Shown: one piece after another, positions 43,447 through 53,055 of the stretch | Layout of the letters: the number at the start of each line of letters is the position of its first letter | Position numbering within the stretch: position 1 is the stretch's first letter | NCBI RefSeq assembly: GCF_001766415.1 | Contig: NZ_MKXO01000003.1 | Location: 62,001 to 126,000 of the forward strand | Source: Exiguobacterium aurantiacum | GTDB lineage: Bacteria > Bacillota > Bacilli > Exiguobacteriales > Exiguobacteriaceae | Direction of reading: 5' to 3' | Length of the DNA: 64,000 nt | Notes under the pieces: model-generated | Database searches by the model: none | What the model was told of the DNA's origin: nothing | Seen by the model: only the letters and a program-made list of their open reading frames with translations | Position numbers and translations under genes: made by a program

Positions 43447-43473
43447 CTCGTTCTCGCGTAAAGGGTTTTTCTT
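43422..43473. terminator. Bidirectional terminator between the small membrane protein gene and galE
   Basis: AAAACCCCTTACG pairs with CGTAAAGGGTTTTT around an AACGATAACTCGTT inner stem. T-runs on both strands. Confidence 0.8.
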
Positions 43474-44488
43474 ATGCCCGGTAACCGTTCGGGTTGTTCG
43501 CTTGCCAGTTCCAGGCGTCGCGGCACATGGCGCGGACGTCGTGTTTCGCTTCCCAGCCGAGCGCGTCTTTCGATTTTGTCGGGTCGGCGTAGCAGCTGCC
43601 GATGTCGCCCGGGCGACGCGGCGTCACTTTATACGGGACAGTTTTTCCACTCTCCGCCTCGAAAGCCTTGACGAGGTCGAGCACGCTGTAGCCCGTGCCG
43701 GTCCCGAGGTTGAACGCCTCGGCGCCGGTGTGGTCCATGACGTAGTCGAGCGCCTTCAAGTGGCCTTCAGCCAAGTCGACGACGTGGATGTAGTCGCGGA
43801 CGCCGGTGCCGTCCGGTGTGTCGTAATCGTCACCGAACACGCTCAGTTCGCTCAAGCGGCCGACGGCGACTTGCGTGATGTACGGCATCAAGTTGTTCGG
43901 TACGTCGAACGGGTCCTCACCGATCTGGCCTGACTCATGGGCGCCAATCGGGTTGAAGTAGCGGAGGAGCGCGATGCTCCACGCCGGGTCGGCGACGGCC
44001 AAGTCGCGCATGATGTCTTCGATCATCAGTTTTGTGCGGCCGTACGGGTTCGTCGCGCTGAGCGGGAACGATTCGTCGATCGGTGTCCGTTCCGGCATCC
44101 CGTACACGGTCGCAGAAGAAGAAAAGACGATCCGTTTCACGTCGAACGCGTTCATCACGTCGAGCAGGACGGTCGTCCCGACGACGTTGTTCTCGTAATA
44201 GCGGAGCGGCTCGTTCACCGATTCGCCGACAGCTTTCAGTCCGGCGAAATGGATGACGGCGTCGATCGTATGTTTCAAGAAGATCTGTTCCAATAACTCC
44301 CGGTCGAGGATGTCGCCGAGGTAAAACTCGACCGTTTTGCCGGTCAGCGCCTCGACGCGGTCGAGCGCCTCACGGCGGCTGTTCGACAAGTTGTCGAGGA
44401 CGATGACGTCGTGTCCGGTCTCAAGTAGTTGGAGGACGGTGTGGGTGCCGATGTAGCCGGCACCACCTGTAACTAAAATCGTAGTCAT
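43472..44488 (-). CDS. galE: UDP-glucose 4-epimerase
   Basis: Interconverts UDP-glucose and UDP-galactose. 338 residues with NAD site [20 protein letters not shown], catalytic Ser/Tyr/Lys in FSSSATVYG and [13 protein letters not shown], and [13 protein letters not shown]. GalE-specific length and C-terminal [10 protein letters not shown]-type ending. AAGGAGTAACCCC precedes the ATG. It likely supplies UDP-Gal for the exopolysaccharide made by the locus starting at 45895. Confidence 0.95.
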   Translation of the reverse strand: MTTILVTGGAGYIGTHTVLQLLETGHDVIVLDNLSNSRREALDRVEALTGKTVEFYLGDILDRELLEQIFLKHTIDAVIHFAGLKAVGESVNEPLRYYENNVVGTTVLLDVMNAFDVKRIVFSSSATVYGMPERTPIDESFPLSATNPYGRTKLMIEDIMRDLAVADPAWSIALLRYFNPIGAHESGQIGEDPFDVPNNLMPYITQVAVGRLSELSVFGDDYDTPDGTGVRDYIHVVDLAEGHLKALDYVMDHTGAEAFNLGTGTGYSVLDLVKAFEAESGKTVPYKVTPRRPGDIGSCYADPTKSKDALGWEAKHDVRAMCRDAWNWQANNPNGYRA

Positions 44489-44515
44489 AGGGGTTACTCC
44501 TTCCGAAGAAAACTA

Positions 44516-45700
44516 TTATTTTTCTGTCAAACGCACGCGGGTCTGTCCGTTCGTGCCGATAAATAAGCGGAGCGAGTACGTCTCGCTCTCATAGACGAGC
44601 GCGTCGCTCGTCTCGATGACGGGTTCACCGAGCGCGTCGAACGCCTCGCGCGCGAGTTGCGTGTTCGTCCAGTCGATGGCGTGGACTTGGTCGTCTTGGA
44701 TGACGAAGAAGCCACCGTTGTAGAACGCATAGGCGTTCAAGGCGTCGGTCTCACGACCGTACGGTGCGCCGATCGTCTCGGTGAGCGCGGCCTCGTTCAT
44801 CGCGAAGAAATCAGGGAGCGCTTCACCAAGCCAAGCGTTGTCTAGGTTCGTCTCGGCCCAGTCGAGCAGCGTACTGTCAGTCAGATCGCGTGACGGCCAG
44901 TCGGTCGTGACGGCATCGAGCGCGACCCAAGCCGTCGTGCCGTCGAGGTCGACTTCGACATGATCGTCTTGTTCGTTCACAATCTCGTAGCGATCGCCGA
45001 TATCTCCTATATAGGTGACTGTCGTGCCGTTCGGTTCGCTGACGAGGTTGACGTTTTTCGTCGCCAGCCAGACGTAGTTCGTCTCCGGTGCTTCGACGAC
45101 AGGTTCCGGTTCAGGCGCCGGGGCTTCGACTTCCGTTGTCTCGCTCGGTTCAAATAGCGCCGCTACATATGGATACCCGATATAACCGCCGCCTAATAAG
45201 ACTGCGACGAGCAACAGGCCACCGAGCCATTTGCCTTTCTTTTTACGAGGGCGGGCCGGTTCAATTCGCTTGGCCCGTTCGGCGCGTGACGGGACCGAAG
45301 TCTCCGGTACGTAACGTGGCTTCTGAGTCTGTGCTGCTGATTGTGGCGTTTTTTCTGATGCGGCGTCGGCAGTTGTCTCGTTGACGACTGTCTTGTCAAC
45401 TTTGATCGGTTGCGGCACCGTCGCTTCTTTGTTCAGCACCCGATCATGCTTCTCGAGTAAAGACACATAATATGGAAGGAACGTGGCATCTTTCTTCCCG
45501 CCTTTGATCCAAGCCGTGAAGTCGGCCGCTGATTTTTCGTCGGTCGGGAGTGAGGCTTTCGTCGCACCGGTCAGTTCTTCAAAAGAAACGGTCAACGATT
45601 TGCCGTCCCCCAGATTTTGTTTGATTAAAGTTTGCAATTTTGTACGTGTCGACGCATCGACATCGGCATATAGCTGGAGTAGGCGCTCACTAACGTGCAC
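44516..45700 (-). CDS. Membrane protein with SH3-like extracellular domain
   Basis: 394 residues. Cytosolic N-terminal part (1-155) contains VSERLLQLYADVDASTRTKLQTLIK and FTAWIKGGKKDATF, then a linker with RAERAKRIEPARPRKKKGK, one membrane segment (about 157-180), a Pro/Glu linker, a bacterial SH3-like segment (about 205-265: NVNLVSEPNGTTVTYIGDIGDRYEIV) and an unrecognised C-terminal domain to the end. The topology suggests an envelope sensor or scaffold. Start is GTG at 45700 with AAGGGGGAG before it; the longer TTG frame from 45736 lacks a site. Divergent from the capsule operon. Confidence 0.6.
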   Translation of the reverse strand: MHVSERLLQLYADVDASTRTKLQTLIKQNLGDGKSLTVSFEELTGATKASLPTDEKSAADFTAWIKGGKKDATFLPYYVSLLEKHDRVLNKEATVPQPIKVDKTVVNETTADAASEKTPQSAAQTQKPRYVPETSVPSRAERAKRIEPARPRKKKGKWLGGLLLVAVLLGGGYIGYPYVAALFEPSETTEVEAPAPEPEPVVEAPETNYVWLATKNVNLVSEPNGTTVTYIGDIGDRYEIVNEQDDHVEVDLDGTTAWVALDAVTTDWPSRDLTDSTLLDWAETNLDNAWLGEALPDFFAMNEAALTETIGAPYGRETDALNAYAFYNGGFFVIQDDQVHAIDWTNTQLAREAFDALGEPVIETSDALVYESETYSLRLFIGTNGQTRVRLTEK

Positions 45701-45803
45701 TATTGTCTCCCCCTTTTGTAAAGTTATTCCTTTCAAAGTTTAGCAGATTTGCATGCCAAAAAACCCAATTTTTAAAAAATGGGTCATCACGGGAGAGAAT
45801 TTT

Positions 45804-45812
45804 TGCTATAAT
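45804..45812 (+). promoter_or_regulatory. Extended -10 promoter of the capsule operon
   Basis: TGCTATAAT (TG at 45804-45805, TATAAT at 45807-45812) is an extended -10 element 83 bases before the first capsule gene. A good -35 is not obvious. Just upstream, an AT-rich hairpin CCCAATTTTT/AAAAAATGGG lies at 45765-45784. Confidence 0.45.
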
Positions 45813-45894
45813 GTTTTGGTATTGTCAGTAAAAATATTATTTGCGGAAATTTTCCAGTCGTGATTTTACAGAATAGAGGAGAGAAAACACGAAT

Positions 45895-46620
45895 ATGAAT
45901 GAAGAAACGATTTCCCTTGGAGAACTGTTCTCCATCTTGAAGCGGAGCAAATGGCTCATCGCAAGTTTAGCACTCATCGCGGCACTCATCGCCTTTCTCG
46001 TCAGCTCGTACGTCATCCAACCGACGTATGAGGCGTCGACACAAGTGCTCGTCGCACCGAAAGAGACACAAAACAACATGATCGACACCGGCCAAGTCCA
46101 GTCGTCAGTCGCGCTCGTCAACACGTACCGCGTCATCATCCAAAGCCCGGCCATCTTAGAGCCGGTCCAAGAGAACGTCGTCGGTGCCCCGGAAGGCATC
46201 AGTAACTTGATCACCGTCAACAGCGAACAAAACTCACAAGTCATCAACATTGCGGTCCAACATACGAACCCGGTGCTCGCAACGGATATCGCCAACGAGA
46301 TCAGCACTGTGTTCTCGAAAGAAGTGAAAGAACTAATGAGCGGCGTCGACAACGTCAAAGTGTTGTCGGATGCGTCCGTGCCGATGTTCCCGGTCAGCCC
46401 GAACATCTTGCTCAATACGGCGATCGCGACCGTACTCGGTTTAATGATCGGAGTCGCTATCGCCTTCCTCAGAGTCGTGCTCGACCGTCGCATCAAGACG
46501 GAGCAAGACGTCGAGACGATTTTAGAACTCCCGGTATTAGGGTCGATCCCGGTCATTGACCGTGTCGAGATGCAGCAACAACGCCAAGCGAAAGTGAAAG
46601 GTGAAGAAGTCCATGTTTAA
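45895..46620 (+). CDS. ywqC: Wzz/CapA-type polysaccharide chain-length regulator and kinase activator
   Basis: Membrane protein of 241 residues with two membrane segments (about 22-42 and 172-195) around an extracellular loop. Motifs: SLGELFSILKRSKWLIASLALIAALIA and the second segment PNILLNTAIATVLGLMIGVAIAFLRVVLDRRIKTEQDVE, standard for the Wzz fold. In Gram-positives it activates the cytoplasmic BY-kinase encoded next. GAGGAGAGAAAAC precedes the ATG. First gene of the capsule locus. Confidence 0.93.
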   Translation: MNEETISLGELFSILKRSKWLIASLALIAALIAFLVSSYVIQPTYEASTQVLVAPKETQNNMIDTGQVQSSVALVNTYRVIIQSPAILEPVQENVVGAPEGISNLITVNSEQNSQVINIAVQHTNPVLATDIANEISTVFSKEVKELMSGVDNVKVLSDASVPMFPVSPNILLNTAIATVLGLMIGVAIAFLRVVLDRRIKTEQDVETILELPVLGSIPVIDRVEMQQQRQAKVKGEEVHV

Positions 46621-47329
46621 TTTCGGGAAAAAGAAGCACAAACATATCAAATACGACAAGACCGGACGCGACTTGATCACGGTCCATAAACCGAAGTCGC
46701 CGATCTCCGAACAATACCGGACGATTCGGACGAACCTCGAGTTCACGGCCGTCGATGACGACTTACAGACGATGGTCATCACATCGGCCTCGTCAGGAGA
46801 GGGCAAGTCGACGACATCGTCGAACCTCGCCGTCGTCTACGCCCAGCAAGGCAAGCGCGTCTTACTCGTCGACTGCGACATGCGCCGCCCGACGGCCCAC
46901 TTCACGTTCCGTCTATCGAACGGGATCGGACTGTCGACCGTCCTTGCCAAAAAGACGACGATCGAGAAAGCGACGCATTCGACACAAGTCGAGAACTTGG
47001 ACTTGATGGCGGCGGGACCGATTCCACCGAACCCTTCTGAGTTATTGTCGTCGAAGACGATGGACCGCGTGCTCGAAGAGTTGAAGACGAATTACGACAT
47101 CATCATTTTAGACGCCCCGCCGATGATGCAAGTCGCCGACACACGCGTCCTCGCCCGTAAAGTAGACGGCGTCGTCCTCGTCGTCGGCTGCGACAAGTCG
47201 GACCGCCAGATGGTCGTCAAAGCGAAAGAACAGTTGACGCTCGCCGAGGCTCATATCCTCGGTGTCGTCTTGAACAAGCGTGAGCCGCAAGGCAGCGATG
47301 ATTACTATTACTACTACGCGTACGAGTAA
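46613..47329 (+). CDS. ywqD: CpsD/CapB family protein-tyrosine kinase
   Basis: Bacterial BY-kinase of 238 residues. Walker A SASSGEGKSTTSSNLA, Walker A' LLVDCDMRRP and Walker B IIILDAPP are present, and the protein ends DDYYYYYAYE, the tyrosine cluster that is autophosphorylated. It controls polymer length together with the Wzz-like activator. The ATG overlaps the ywqC stop by eight bases; a GTG at 46601 is a longer alternative. Confidence 0.95.
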   Translation: MFNFGKKKHKHIKYDKTGRDLITVHKPKSPISEQYRTIRTNLEFTAVDDDLQTMVITSASSGEGKSTTSSNLAVVYAQQGKRVLLVDCDMRRPTAHFTFRLSNGIGLSTVLAKKTTIEKATHSTQVENLDLMAAGPIPPNPSELLSSKTMDRVLEELKTNYDIIILDAPPMMQVADTRVLARKVDGVVLVVGCDKSDRQMVVKAKEQLTLAEAHILGVVLNKREPQGSDDYYYYYAYE

Positions 47330-47344
47330 AAAGGAGACAACGCC

Positions 47345-48112
47345 ATGATCGATATCCATTGTCACTTACTCCCGGCCGTCGATGACGGACCGGAGACGGT
47401 CGAACAAGCGGTAGAAATGGCGAAACGCGCGGCAAGCGAAGGGGTGACCGCAATCGTGGTCACCCCCCACGCGTTTCACCCCCAGTTCGAGACGGACGAG
47501 TTGAACGTCCAAAACGCCGTCGCCAAGCTTCAAGACGTGTTGCGCCATGAGGGCATCACGCTCGACCTGTACGCCGGGCAAGAGATTCGCGTATTCGGCG
47601 AGCTAGTCGAGGCGCTCGAGCAAGGCCAGGCGCTGTCGCTCGCCGGCTCGCGTTACGTCCTCGTCGAATTTCCGAGCGACTCTGTCCCGGCCTACGCCGA
47701 GCAACTGTTCTTCGGACTGCAGACGGAAGGCTACACCCCGGTCATCGCCCATCCCGAGCGCAACAAAGAGTTCGCGACGAACCCGAAACGCTTGATGGAC
47801 TTCGTGTCGTCGGGGGCGTTGTCGCAAATCACGACAGGCAGCCTGACAGGCGAGTTCGGACAAAACGTGCAAGACCTCGCTTTCACGTTCCTTCGTAACG
47901 GACTGAGCCACTTGATTGCCTCGGACGCCCATAGCACCGGGCGCCGCACGTTCTACTGGGATGATGCCAAAGATGCCATCACAAAAGAACTCGGTGCCGA
48001 CAAATGGGACACGTACGTCGGCAACGCCGAGGCGGTCATGAAAGACGAGTTCGTCTTCATCGATCCCCCGATTCTTCCAATTAAAAATTGGAGAGGGAAA
48101 TGGAAGAAATAA
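47345..48112 (+). CDS. ywqE: CpsB/CapC-type manganese-dependent tyrosine phosphatase
   Basis: PHP-fold phosphatase of 255 residues that reverses the BY-kinase. Metal-binding motifs: MIDIHCHLLPAVDDGPE at the start, VTPHAFHP, IAHPERN and ASDAHSTGRR near 200. AAGGAG precedes the ATG. It is 15 bases after ywqD. A long AT-rich gap and terminator follow, so the first three genes form a regulatory sub-operon. Confidence 0.94.
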   Translation: MIDIHCHLLPAVDDGPETVEQAVEMAKRAASEGVTAIVVTPHAFHPQFETDELNVQNAVAKLQDVLRHEGITLDLYAGQEIRVFGELVEALEQGQALSLAGSRYVLVEFPSDSVPAYAEQLFFGLQTEGYTPVIAHPERNKEFATNPKRLMDFVSSGALSQITTGSLTGEFGQNVQDLAFTFLRNGLSHLIASDAHSTGRRTFYWDDAKDAITKELGADKWDTYVGNAEAVMKDEFVFIDPPILPIKNWRGKWKK

Positions 48113-48256
48113 TTTCCCTTTATTAACAATAAACGGTTGACAACTAGGTTATCATTATGATTTTTGTCGACATCTGTCGAACGATTTTATGTTTTAATTT
48201 CCTTTCCTTGGTTTTTTACATGAATAGAACGTGATAACCTTAATTTATAATTTTTT

Positions 48257-48285
48257 TAAAAGGATGGTAGATACATCCTTTTTTC
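48257..48285 (+). terminator. Terminator before galU
   Basis: AAAAGGATG and CATCCTTTT enclose GTAGATA, followed by TTCT. The gap 48113-48332 also contains a TTGACA (48136-48141 region) and AT-rich sequence and likely a promoter for galU. Confidence 0.75.
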
Positions 48286-48332
48286 TATGGATTAGACATA
48301 ATAGATATAACCATCCAGGAGGAGTGGAATAG

Positions 48333-49232
48333 ATGACAATTAAACGAGTGAAAAAGGCCGTCATTCCGGCAGCCGGTCTCGGGACACGTTTCTTACCGGC
48401 GACAAAAGCGATGCCGAAAGAGATGTTACCGATCGTCGACAAACCGACGATCCAATACATCATTGAAGAAGCGGTCGAATCAGGCATTGAAGACATCTTG
48501 ATCGTAACTGGTAAAGGCAAGCGAGCCATCGAGGATCATTTCGACTCAGTGCCGGAGCTCGAGCAACAACTGATTGAAAAAGGGAAATCAGAGTTTTTGA
48601 AGCTCGTCGAAGAGACGACGAACATTAACATCCACTTCATCCGTCAATCAAAGCCGCGAGGACTCGGTCACGCCGTGCTTCAAGCGAAAGCGTTCGTTGG
48701 CGACGAGCCGTTCGTCGTCATGCTTGGTGATGATATCGTGCAAGCGGATGTACCTTGTACACGTCAATTGATTGAACAGTACAACAGGACAGAAAGTTCG
48801 ATTATCGGTGTCCAACCGGTATCTCGTGACGTGACACACCGTTATGGCATCGTTGACCTTCAGTCATCGCTTGAAGGCGGGTTACATAAAGTCGAGTCGT
48901 TCGTCGAGAAACCGGCACCAGGCACAGAGCCGTCGAACTTGGCAATTCTCGGTCGTTACTTGTTCACGCCGCAAATCTTTAAGTTTTTAGAGACGCAAGC
49001 GCCAGGCGCGGGTGGCGAGATCCAGTTGACGGATGCGATCACACGATTGAATGAAGTCCAACCCGTATTTGCTTTTGAATTCACAGGCAAGCGCTATGAC
49101 GTCGGTGAAAAGCTAGGTTTTATCCAGACGACGCTAGAATTCGCGTTGGCACGTGAAGACTTACGGGAAGATGTTTTAAAGATAATGACGCAATTAGTAG
49201 AAGAACAGTCTTCTATGAACGCGGTCAATTAA
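48333..49232 (+). CDS. galU: UTP-glucose-1-phosphate uridylyltransferase
   Basis: Makes UDP-glucose from glucose-1-phosphate and UTP. 299 residues with [70 protein letters not shown] and [13 protein letters not shown]. The product feeds galE and the UDP-glucose dehydrogenase at 62457. AGGAGGAG precedes the ATG. Confidence 0.95.
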   Translation: MTIKRVKKAVIPAAGLGTRFLPATKAMPKEMLPIVDKPTIQYIIEEAVESGIEDILIVTGKGKRAIEDHFDSVPELEQQLIEKGKSEFLKLVEETTNINIHFIRQSKPRGLGHAVLQAKAFVGDEPFVVMLGDDIVQADVPCTRQLIEQYNRTESSIIGVQPVSRDVTHRYGIVDLQSSLEGGLHKVESFVEKPAPGTEPSNLAILGRYLFTPQIFKFLETQAPGAGGEIQLTDAITRLNEVQPVFAFEFTGKRYDVGEKLGFIQTTLEFALAREDLREDVLKIMTQLVEEQSSMNAVN

Positions 49233-49248
49233 GAGGGAGGGAAAATGA

Positions 49249-51141
49249 TTGTCCATTCCTGAACTAGGTCGAAAGTCGTTACGGACGAGTATATTGGTCA
49301 TCCTTGATATGGCAGCAATCTTATCGTCGATGGTCGTCACTTATTTTTTCTTATATCCAGTCGAATTCCTTCGAAATATTGATCAAAATCATTTTATTGA
49401 GTCAGCCATTTTATATAGTGCGTTATTTATCGTCATGGCTGGCGTCAGCCGGCTATACCGTGTCGCTTGGCGCTTTGCCAGTATGTCGGAGGCAATCCGT
49501 CTCGCAATGACGCTTTTATTGAGTACAATCACTCTTTATATTATTCAGTTTGCCGTGTACGGCGAAGCGATGGAGCGGATGTTGTTCCTCAGTTTTTGCT
49601 TATCACTTCTATTATTAGGTGGCATTCGTTTAGGGTCACGTATTTACGTGACGTGGAAACACGATCAGCTTTCAATCTTGCGTGGTCGTAAAGTGAAGCG
49701 ACGCAAAGATGAAAAGCGGACGCTCATCATTGGTGCTGGGCAGGCCGGACGCATGCTTGTCCGTCAAATGAACCAGTCGGATAACCACCGAATGAATCCG
49801 GTTGGTTTTTTGGATGATAATCGACACTTGCAGACTCTTACTGTCAACGGCGTGAAAGTCGTTGGGGCGGTCGATGAGTTAGAAAATATCGTTGAGAAGG
49901 AAGCAGTCGATAAAATTGTCTTCGCCATTCCGTCGATGAAGTACCAAGAACGATTAGCCATCATCAAACGGGCGAAAGCGATTTGTACGAATGTGCATAC
50001 GTTGCCGATGATTGAAGAAGTCGCAGCCGGTAAAGTCGCCGTCAATCAGATGCGTCAAGTATCGATTGAAGATTTACTCGGTCGCGAGCCGGTCGAACTC
50101 GATATCTCGGGTATTCAATCCGAGGTCGAAGGCAAAACGGTACTCGTCACCGGAGCTGGCGGCTCAATCGGATCCGAAATCTGCCGCCAAATCTTAAAAT
50201 TTAAACCAGAGCGCTTGTTACTGCTCGGTCACGGTGAAAACAGTATTTACTTGATTGAGCGTGAATTAAGAGAGTTAAACTTAGAGGTAGAACTCATTCC
50301 CGTCATCGCCGACGTCCAAGACGTCGAACGGCTACGCGATGTCTTCATGACCCACTCACCACATCTTGTCTTCCACGCGGCAGCACACAAGCATGTGCCG
50401 TTAATGGAAGCGAACCCGCACGAAGCGGTGAAAAATAATATTTATGGCACGAAAAACGTCGCCGAGATGGCGGATGAATATGGGGCGGCCCGCTTCGTGA
50501 TGATCTCGACGGACAAAGCGGTCAATCCGACGAACGTCATGGGATCGACGAAACGAGTCGCCGAGATGATTATTCAAAACTTGGCGAAAACGAGTCAGAC
50601 AAAATACGCCGTAGTTCGGTTTGGCAATGTATTAGGTAGCCGCGGATCGGTTATTCCGTTATTCAAGACACAGATTGAAAAAGGCGGTCCGGTCACAGTG
50701 ACGCACCCTGATATGACGCGTTACTTCATGACGATTCCTGAAGCGAGTCGTCTCGTCATTCAAGCTGGTACTCTCGCTGACGGTGGCGAAGTGTTCGTCC
50801 TCGATATGGGGGAACCGGTAAAAATCGTCGACCTCGCCCGTAACATGATCAAGCTGAGTGGGTTTACAGAAGAACAAATCCCGATTGCCTTTAGCGGGAT
50901 TCGTCCTGGTGAGAAGATGTTCGAGGAGTTGCTGAAAGAAGGAGAAGTTCATCCGGAGGCAGTATATCCGAAAATTTTTACGGGCATCGTGAGTGAAGAA
51001 ACAAACTTGGACGAGAAGTTAGCACGCATGAACGAACTGAAAACGAGTGAAGCGCTCGGCTTGTATCTCGTTAACTGGGCAAACGATTGTTTGGATGTAA
51101 ATAATCTGAATGTAAATAAAGACGTACACGAGACGGTCTAA
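49249..51141 (+). CDS. epsC: Membrane-bound nucleoside-diphosphate-sugar 4,6-dehydratase (EpsC/CapD type)
   Basis: 630 residues: about four membrane segments (15-135), a first nucleotide-binding region (RTLIIGAGQAGRMLVRQM) and a C-terminal SDR dehydratase domain from ~290 with VLVTGAGGSIGSEICRQ, HAAAHKHVPLME and TDKAVNPTNVMGSTKR, where Met replaces the SDR Tyr as in WbpM/PglF. It probably makes UDP-4-keto-6-deoxy-GlcNAc as precursor of a diamino- or 6-deoxy-sugar. Start TTG at 49249 with GAGGGAGGG seven bases before. This is the last gene with host-like GC. Confidence 0.9.
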   Translation: MSIPELGRKSLRTSILVILDMAAILSSMVVTYFFLYPVEFLRNIDQNHFIESAILYSALFIVMAGVSRLYRVAWRFASMSEAIRLAMTLLLSTITLYIIQFAVYGEAMERMLFLSFCLSLLLLGGIRLGSRIYVTWKHDQLSILRGRKVKRRKDEKRTLIIGAGQAGRMLVRQMNQSDNHRMNPVGFLDDNRHLQTLTVNGVKVVGAVDELENIVEKEAVDKIVFAIPSMKYQERLAIIKRAKAICTNVHTLPMIEEVAAGKVAVNQMRQVSIEDLLGREPVELDISGIQSEVEGKTVLVTGAGGSIGSEICRQILKFKPERLLLLGHGENSIYLIERELRELNLEVELIPVIADVQDVERLRDVFMTHSPHLVFHAAAHKHVPLMEANPHEAVKNNIYGTKNVAEMADEYGAARFVMISTDKAVNPTNVMGSTKRVAEMIIQNLAKTSQTKYAVVRFGNVLGSRGSVIPLFKTQIEKGGPVTVTHPDMTRYFMTIPEASRLVIQAGTLADGGEVFVLDMGEPVKIVDLARNMIKLSGFTEEQIPIAFSGIRPGEKMFEELLKEGEVHPEAVYPKIFTGIVSEETNLDEKLARMNELKTSEALGLYLVNWANDCLDVNNLNVNKDVHETV

Positions 51142-51158
51142 AAAATGGAGTGTGGATG

Positions 51159-51812
51159 ATGAAGTATAGCGAACAAAAACGGAAAATCGACTTTATTCTT
51201 TCTTTAATCGGATTGATTGTCCTATCGCCATTGTTTATCGGGATTATGATTGCAATCAAACTTGAATCAAAAGGTCCGGTCTTCTTCAAACAAAGACGTG
51301 TTGGATTTCATCAATCGCACTTCAATATCTTAAAGTTTCGGACGATGCGGATCGATGCACCTAAAGATATGCCGACTCACTTATTAACAGATCCAGACCG
51401 GTACATCACGAGAACAGGAAAATTTCTTCGGAAAACAAGTCTTGATGAATTACCACAGATCATTAATATTTTAAAAGGTGAGATGGCAGTGATAGGTCCC
51501 CGACCAGCACTTTGGAATCAATATGATTTGATTGAAGAACGTGAGAAATATGGCGCGAATGACGTTTTACCAGGTTTGACAGGATGGGCTCAAATCAACG
51601 GGCGTGATGAATTACCTATTGAAATCAAAGCAAAACTAGATGGTTATTACATTCAGAAATTATCATTTTGGATGGATGTACGTTGTTTTATCGGAACGCT
51701 CTTAAGTGTTATGAAAAGTGATGGGGTTTTAGAAGGCGGAACGGGATCGATGATTAAAGAACTTGCTTCAACAACGGAGCAAGCTGAGAGTACTAATCAT
51801 GAAAAAAAATAA
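51159..51812 (+). CDS. Priming sugar-phosphate transferase (polyprenyl-phosphate glycosyl-1-phosphate transferase)
   Basis: Transfers the first sugar-1-phosphate to undecaprenyl phosphate. 217 residues with one N-terminal membrane helix (about 8-30) and motifs KSKGPVFFKQRRVGFH-like, FNILKFRTM, SLDELPQIINILKGEMAVIGPRP and LPGLTGWAQINGRDELPI. This is the small PglC-like form, not the five-helix WcaJ. Start at 51159 after GGAG; 51150 and 51156 are closer to the site. From here GC drops sharply. Confidence 0.93.
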   Translation: MKYSEQKRKIDFILSLIGLIVLSPLFIGIMIAIKLESKGPVFFKQRRVGFHQSHFNILKFRTMRIDAPKDMPTHLLTDPDRYITRTGKFLRKTSLDELPQIINILKGEMAVIGPRPALWNQYDLIEEREKYGANDVLPGLTGWAQINGRDELPIEIKAKLDGYYIQKLSFWMDVRCFIGTLLSVMKSDGVLEGGTGSMIKELASTTEQAESTNHEKK

Positions 51813-53055
51813 GCATATTTTAGTGATTAGTCAGTATTTTTTTCCGGAAAACTTTAGAATCAACGATATATGCAAGGAATGGGTTCATAAAGGTTATAAA
51901 GTTACCGTTGTTACTGGTATTCCAAATTATCCTGAGGGAGAGTTTTTTAGTGGGTACAGTTTTACTAAAAGACGGACGGAAAGATATCATGGTATAGACA
52001 TTATACGTTTACCGATTATTCCAAGAGGAACCTCAAAAATTTCTCTTATTTTAAATTATTTATCGTTTGTGGCATCTGGATATATTTGGTCTGTATTCTC
52101 GAAATTAAAACCAGACAATGTTTTTATTTTTGAGGTTTCCCCGATGACACAAGCATTACCAGGCGTGTGGTTTGCTAAAAAGAAAAAGATTCCTTGCCAT
52201 ATATATGTTCAAGATTTATGGCCGGAAAATGTAGAGATTGTGACTGGTATTAAATCAAAAAGAATCCTTGAACCTATTGGAAGAATGGTCGATTATATTT
52301 ATTCAAACTGTGATCGTATTTTTACAACTTCTCATAGTTTTGCTAATTCTATCCTAAATCGCGGAGTTCAAAAGAACAAAGTATTTTATTGGCCACAATA
52401 TTCTGAAGAACTACAAATTAATATTAAACACAAAAAGAAGGTTAAAGAAGAACTTTCGGTTGTGTTTACGGGGAATATTGGAGAAGCGCAAGGGCTAGAA
52501 CAACTTGTTCCGCTATCACAAAAATTGAAACAGTTAGGTTATGAGGATCGGGTTCATTTTACATTAGTAGGTGAAGGACGCTTCAAAAATTATTTAATAA
52601 AAATGATTGCTGATAAAAAACTTACAGCTATGTTTACGTTCACGGGTCGTGTATCTGCAGACAAAGTACCGACAATATTGAGATCACACGACATTGCTTT
52701 ATTGTCCCTTTCACCGAATCCGCTATTTGATAAAACCATTCCAGCGAAATTGCAAACATATCTCTCGGTTGGAATGCCTATCTTTGGTTTAGTAAATGGA
52801 GAAGCGAAGAAAAGTATAGAAGAGTCTAAAACAGGTCTTGTGGCCAATCACGGAGATATTGATAAACAAGTTCATCTCATTCTAAGTTTTTTAGGAAAAG
52901 CAGAAGCTGAAATGATTGAATATAGAAATAATGGAATGGTTTATTCAGACATACATTTTAATAAAGATAAACTAATGGATGTTATGGATAAACATTTAAA
53001 TAATCAACCACTTGAAGAGAGTGGTGAAATGAAGAAGGAGAATATCTATGTTTAA
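51799..53055 (+). CDS. Family 4 glycosyltransferase (WbuB-like)
   Basis: 418 residues. N-terminal domain with ILVISQYFFPENFRINDICKEW and PNYPEG; C-terminal donor domain with SVVFTGNIGEAQGLEQLV, FTLVGEGR, FTGRVSADKVPTIL and LSLSPNPLFDKTIPAKLQTYLSVG. The pattern matches WbuB/WbjE enzymes that add N-acetyl-fucosamine, in line with the FucNAc genes that follow. Overlaps the previous gene by 14 bases and the next by 8. Confidence 0.88.
   Translation: MKKNKHILVISQYFFPENFRINDICKEWVHKGYKVTVVTGIPNYPEGEFFSGYSFTKRRTERYHGIDIIRLPIIPRGTSKISLILNYLSFVASGYIWSVFSKLKPDNVFIFEVSPMTQALPGVWFAKKKKIPCHIYVQDLWPENVEIVTGIKSKRILEPIGRMVDYIYSNCDRIFTTSHSFANSILNRGVQKNKVFYWPQYSEELQINIKHKKKVKEELSVVFTGNIGEAQGLEQLVPLSQKLKQLGYEDRVHFTLVGEGRFKNYLIKMIADKKLTAMFTFTGRVSADKVPTILRSHDIALLSLSPNPLFDKTIPAKLQTYLSVGMPIFGLVNGEAKKSIEESKTGLVANHGDIDKQVHLILSFLGKAEAEMIEYRNNGMVYSDIHFNKDKLMDVMDKHLNNQPLEESGEMKKENIYV

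Noticed and set aside
45761-45784. AT-rich hairpin CCCAATTTTT/AAAAAATGGG as a minus-strand terminator
   Set aside because: It lies upstream of the minus-strand gene start and no gene feeds into it from the right; more likely part of the divergent promoter region.
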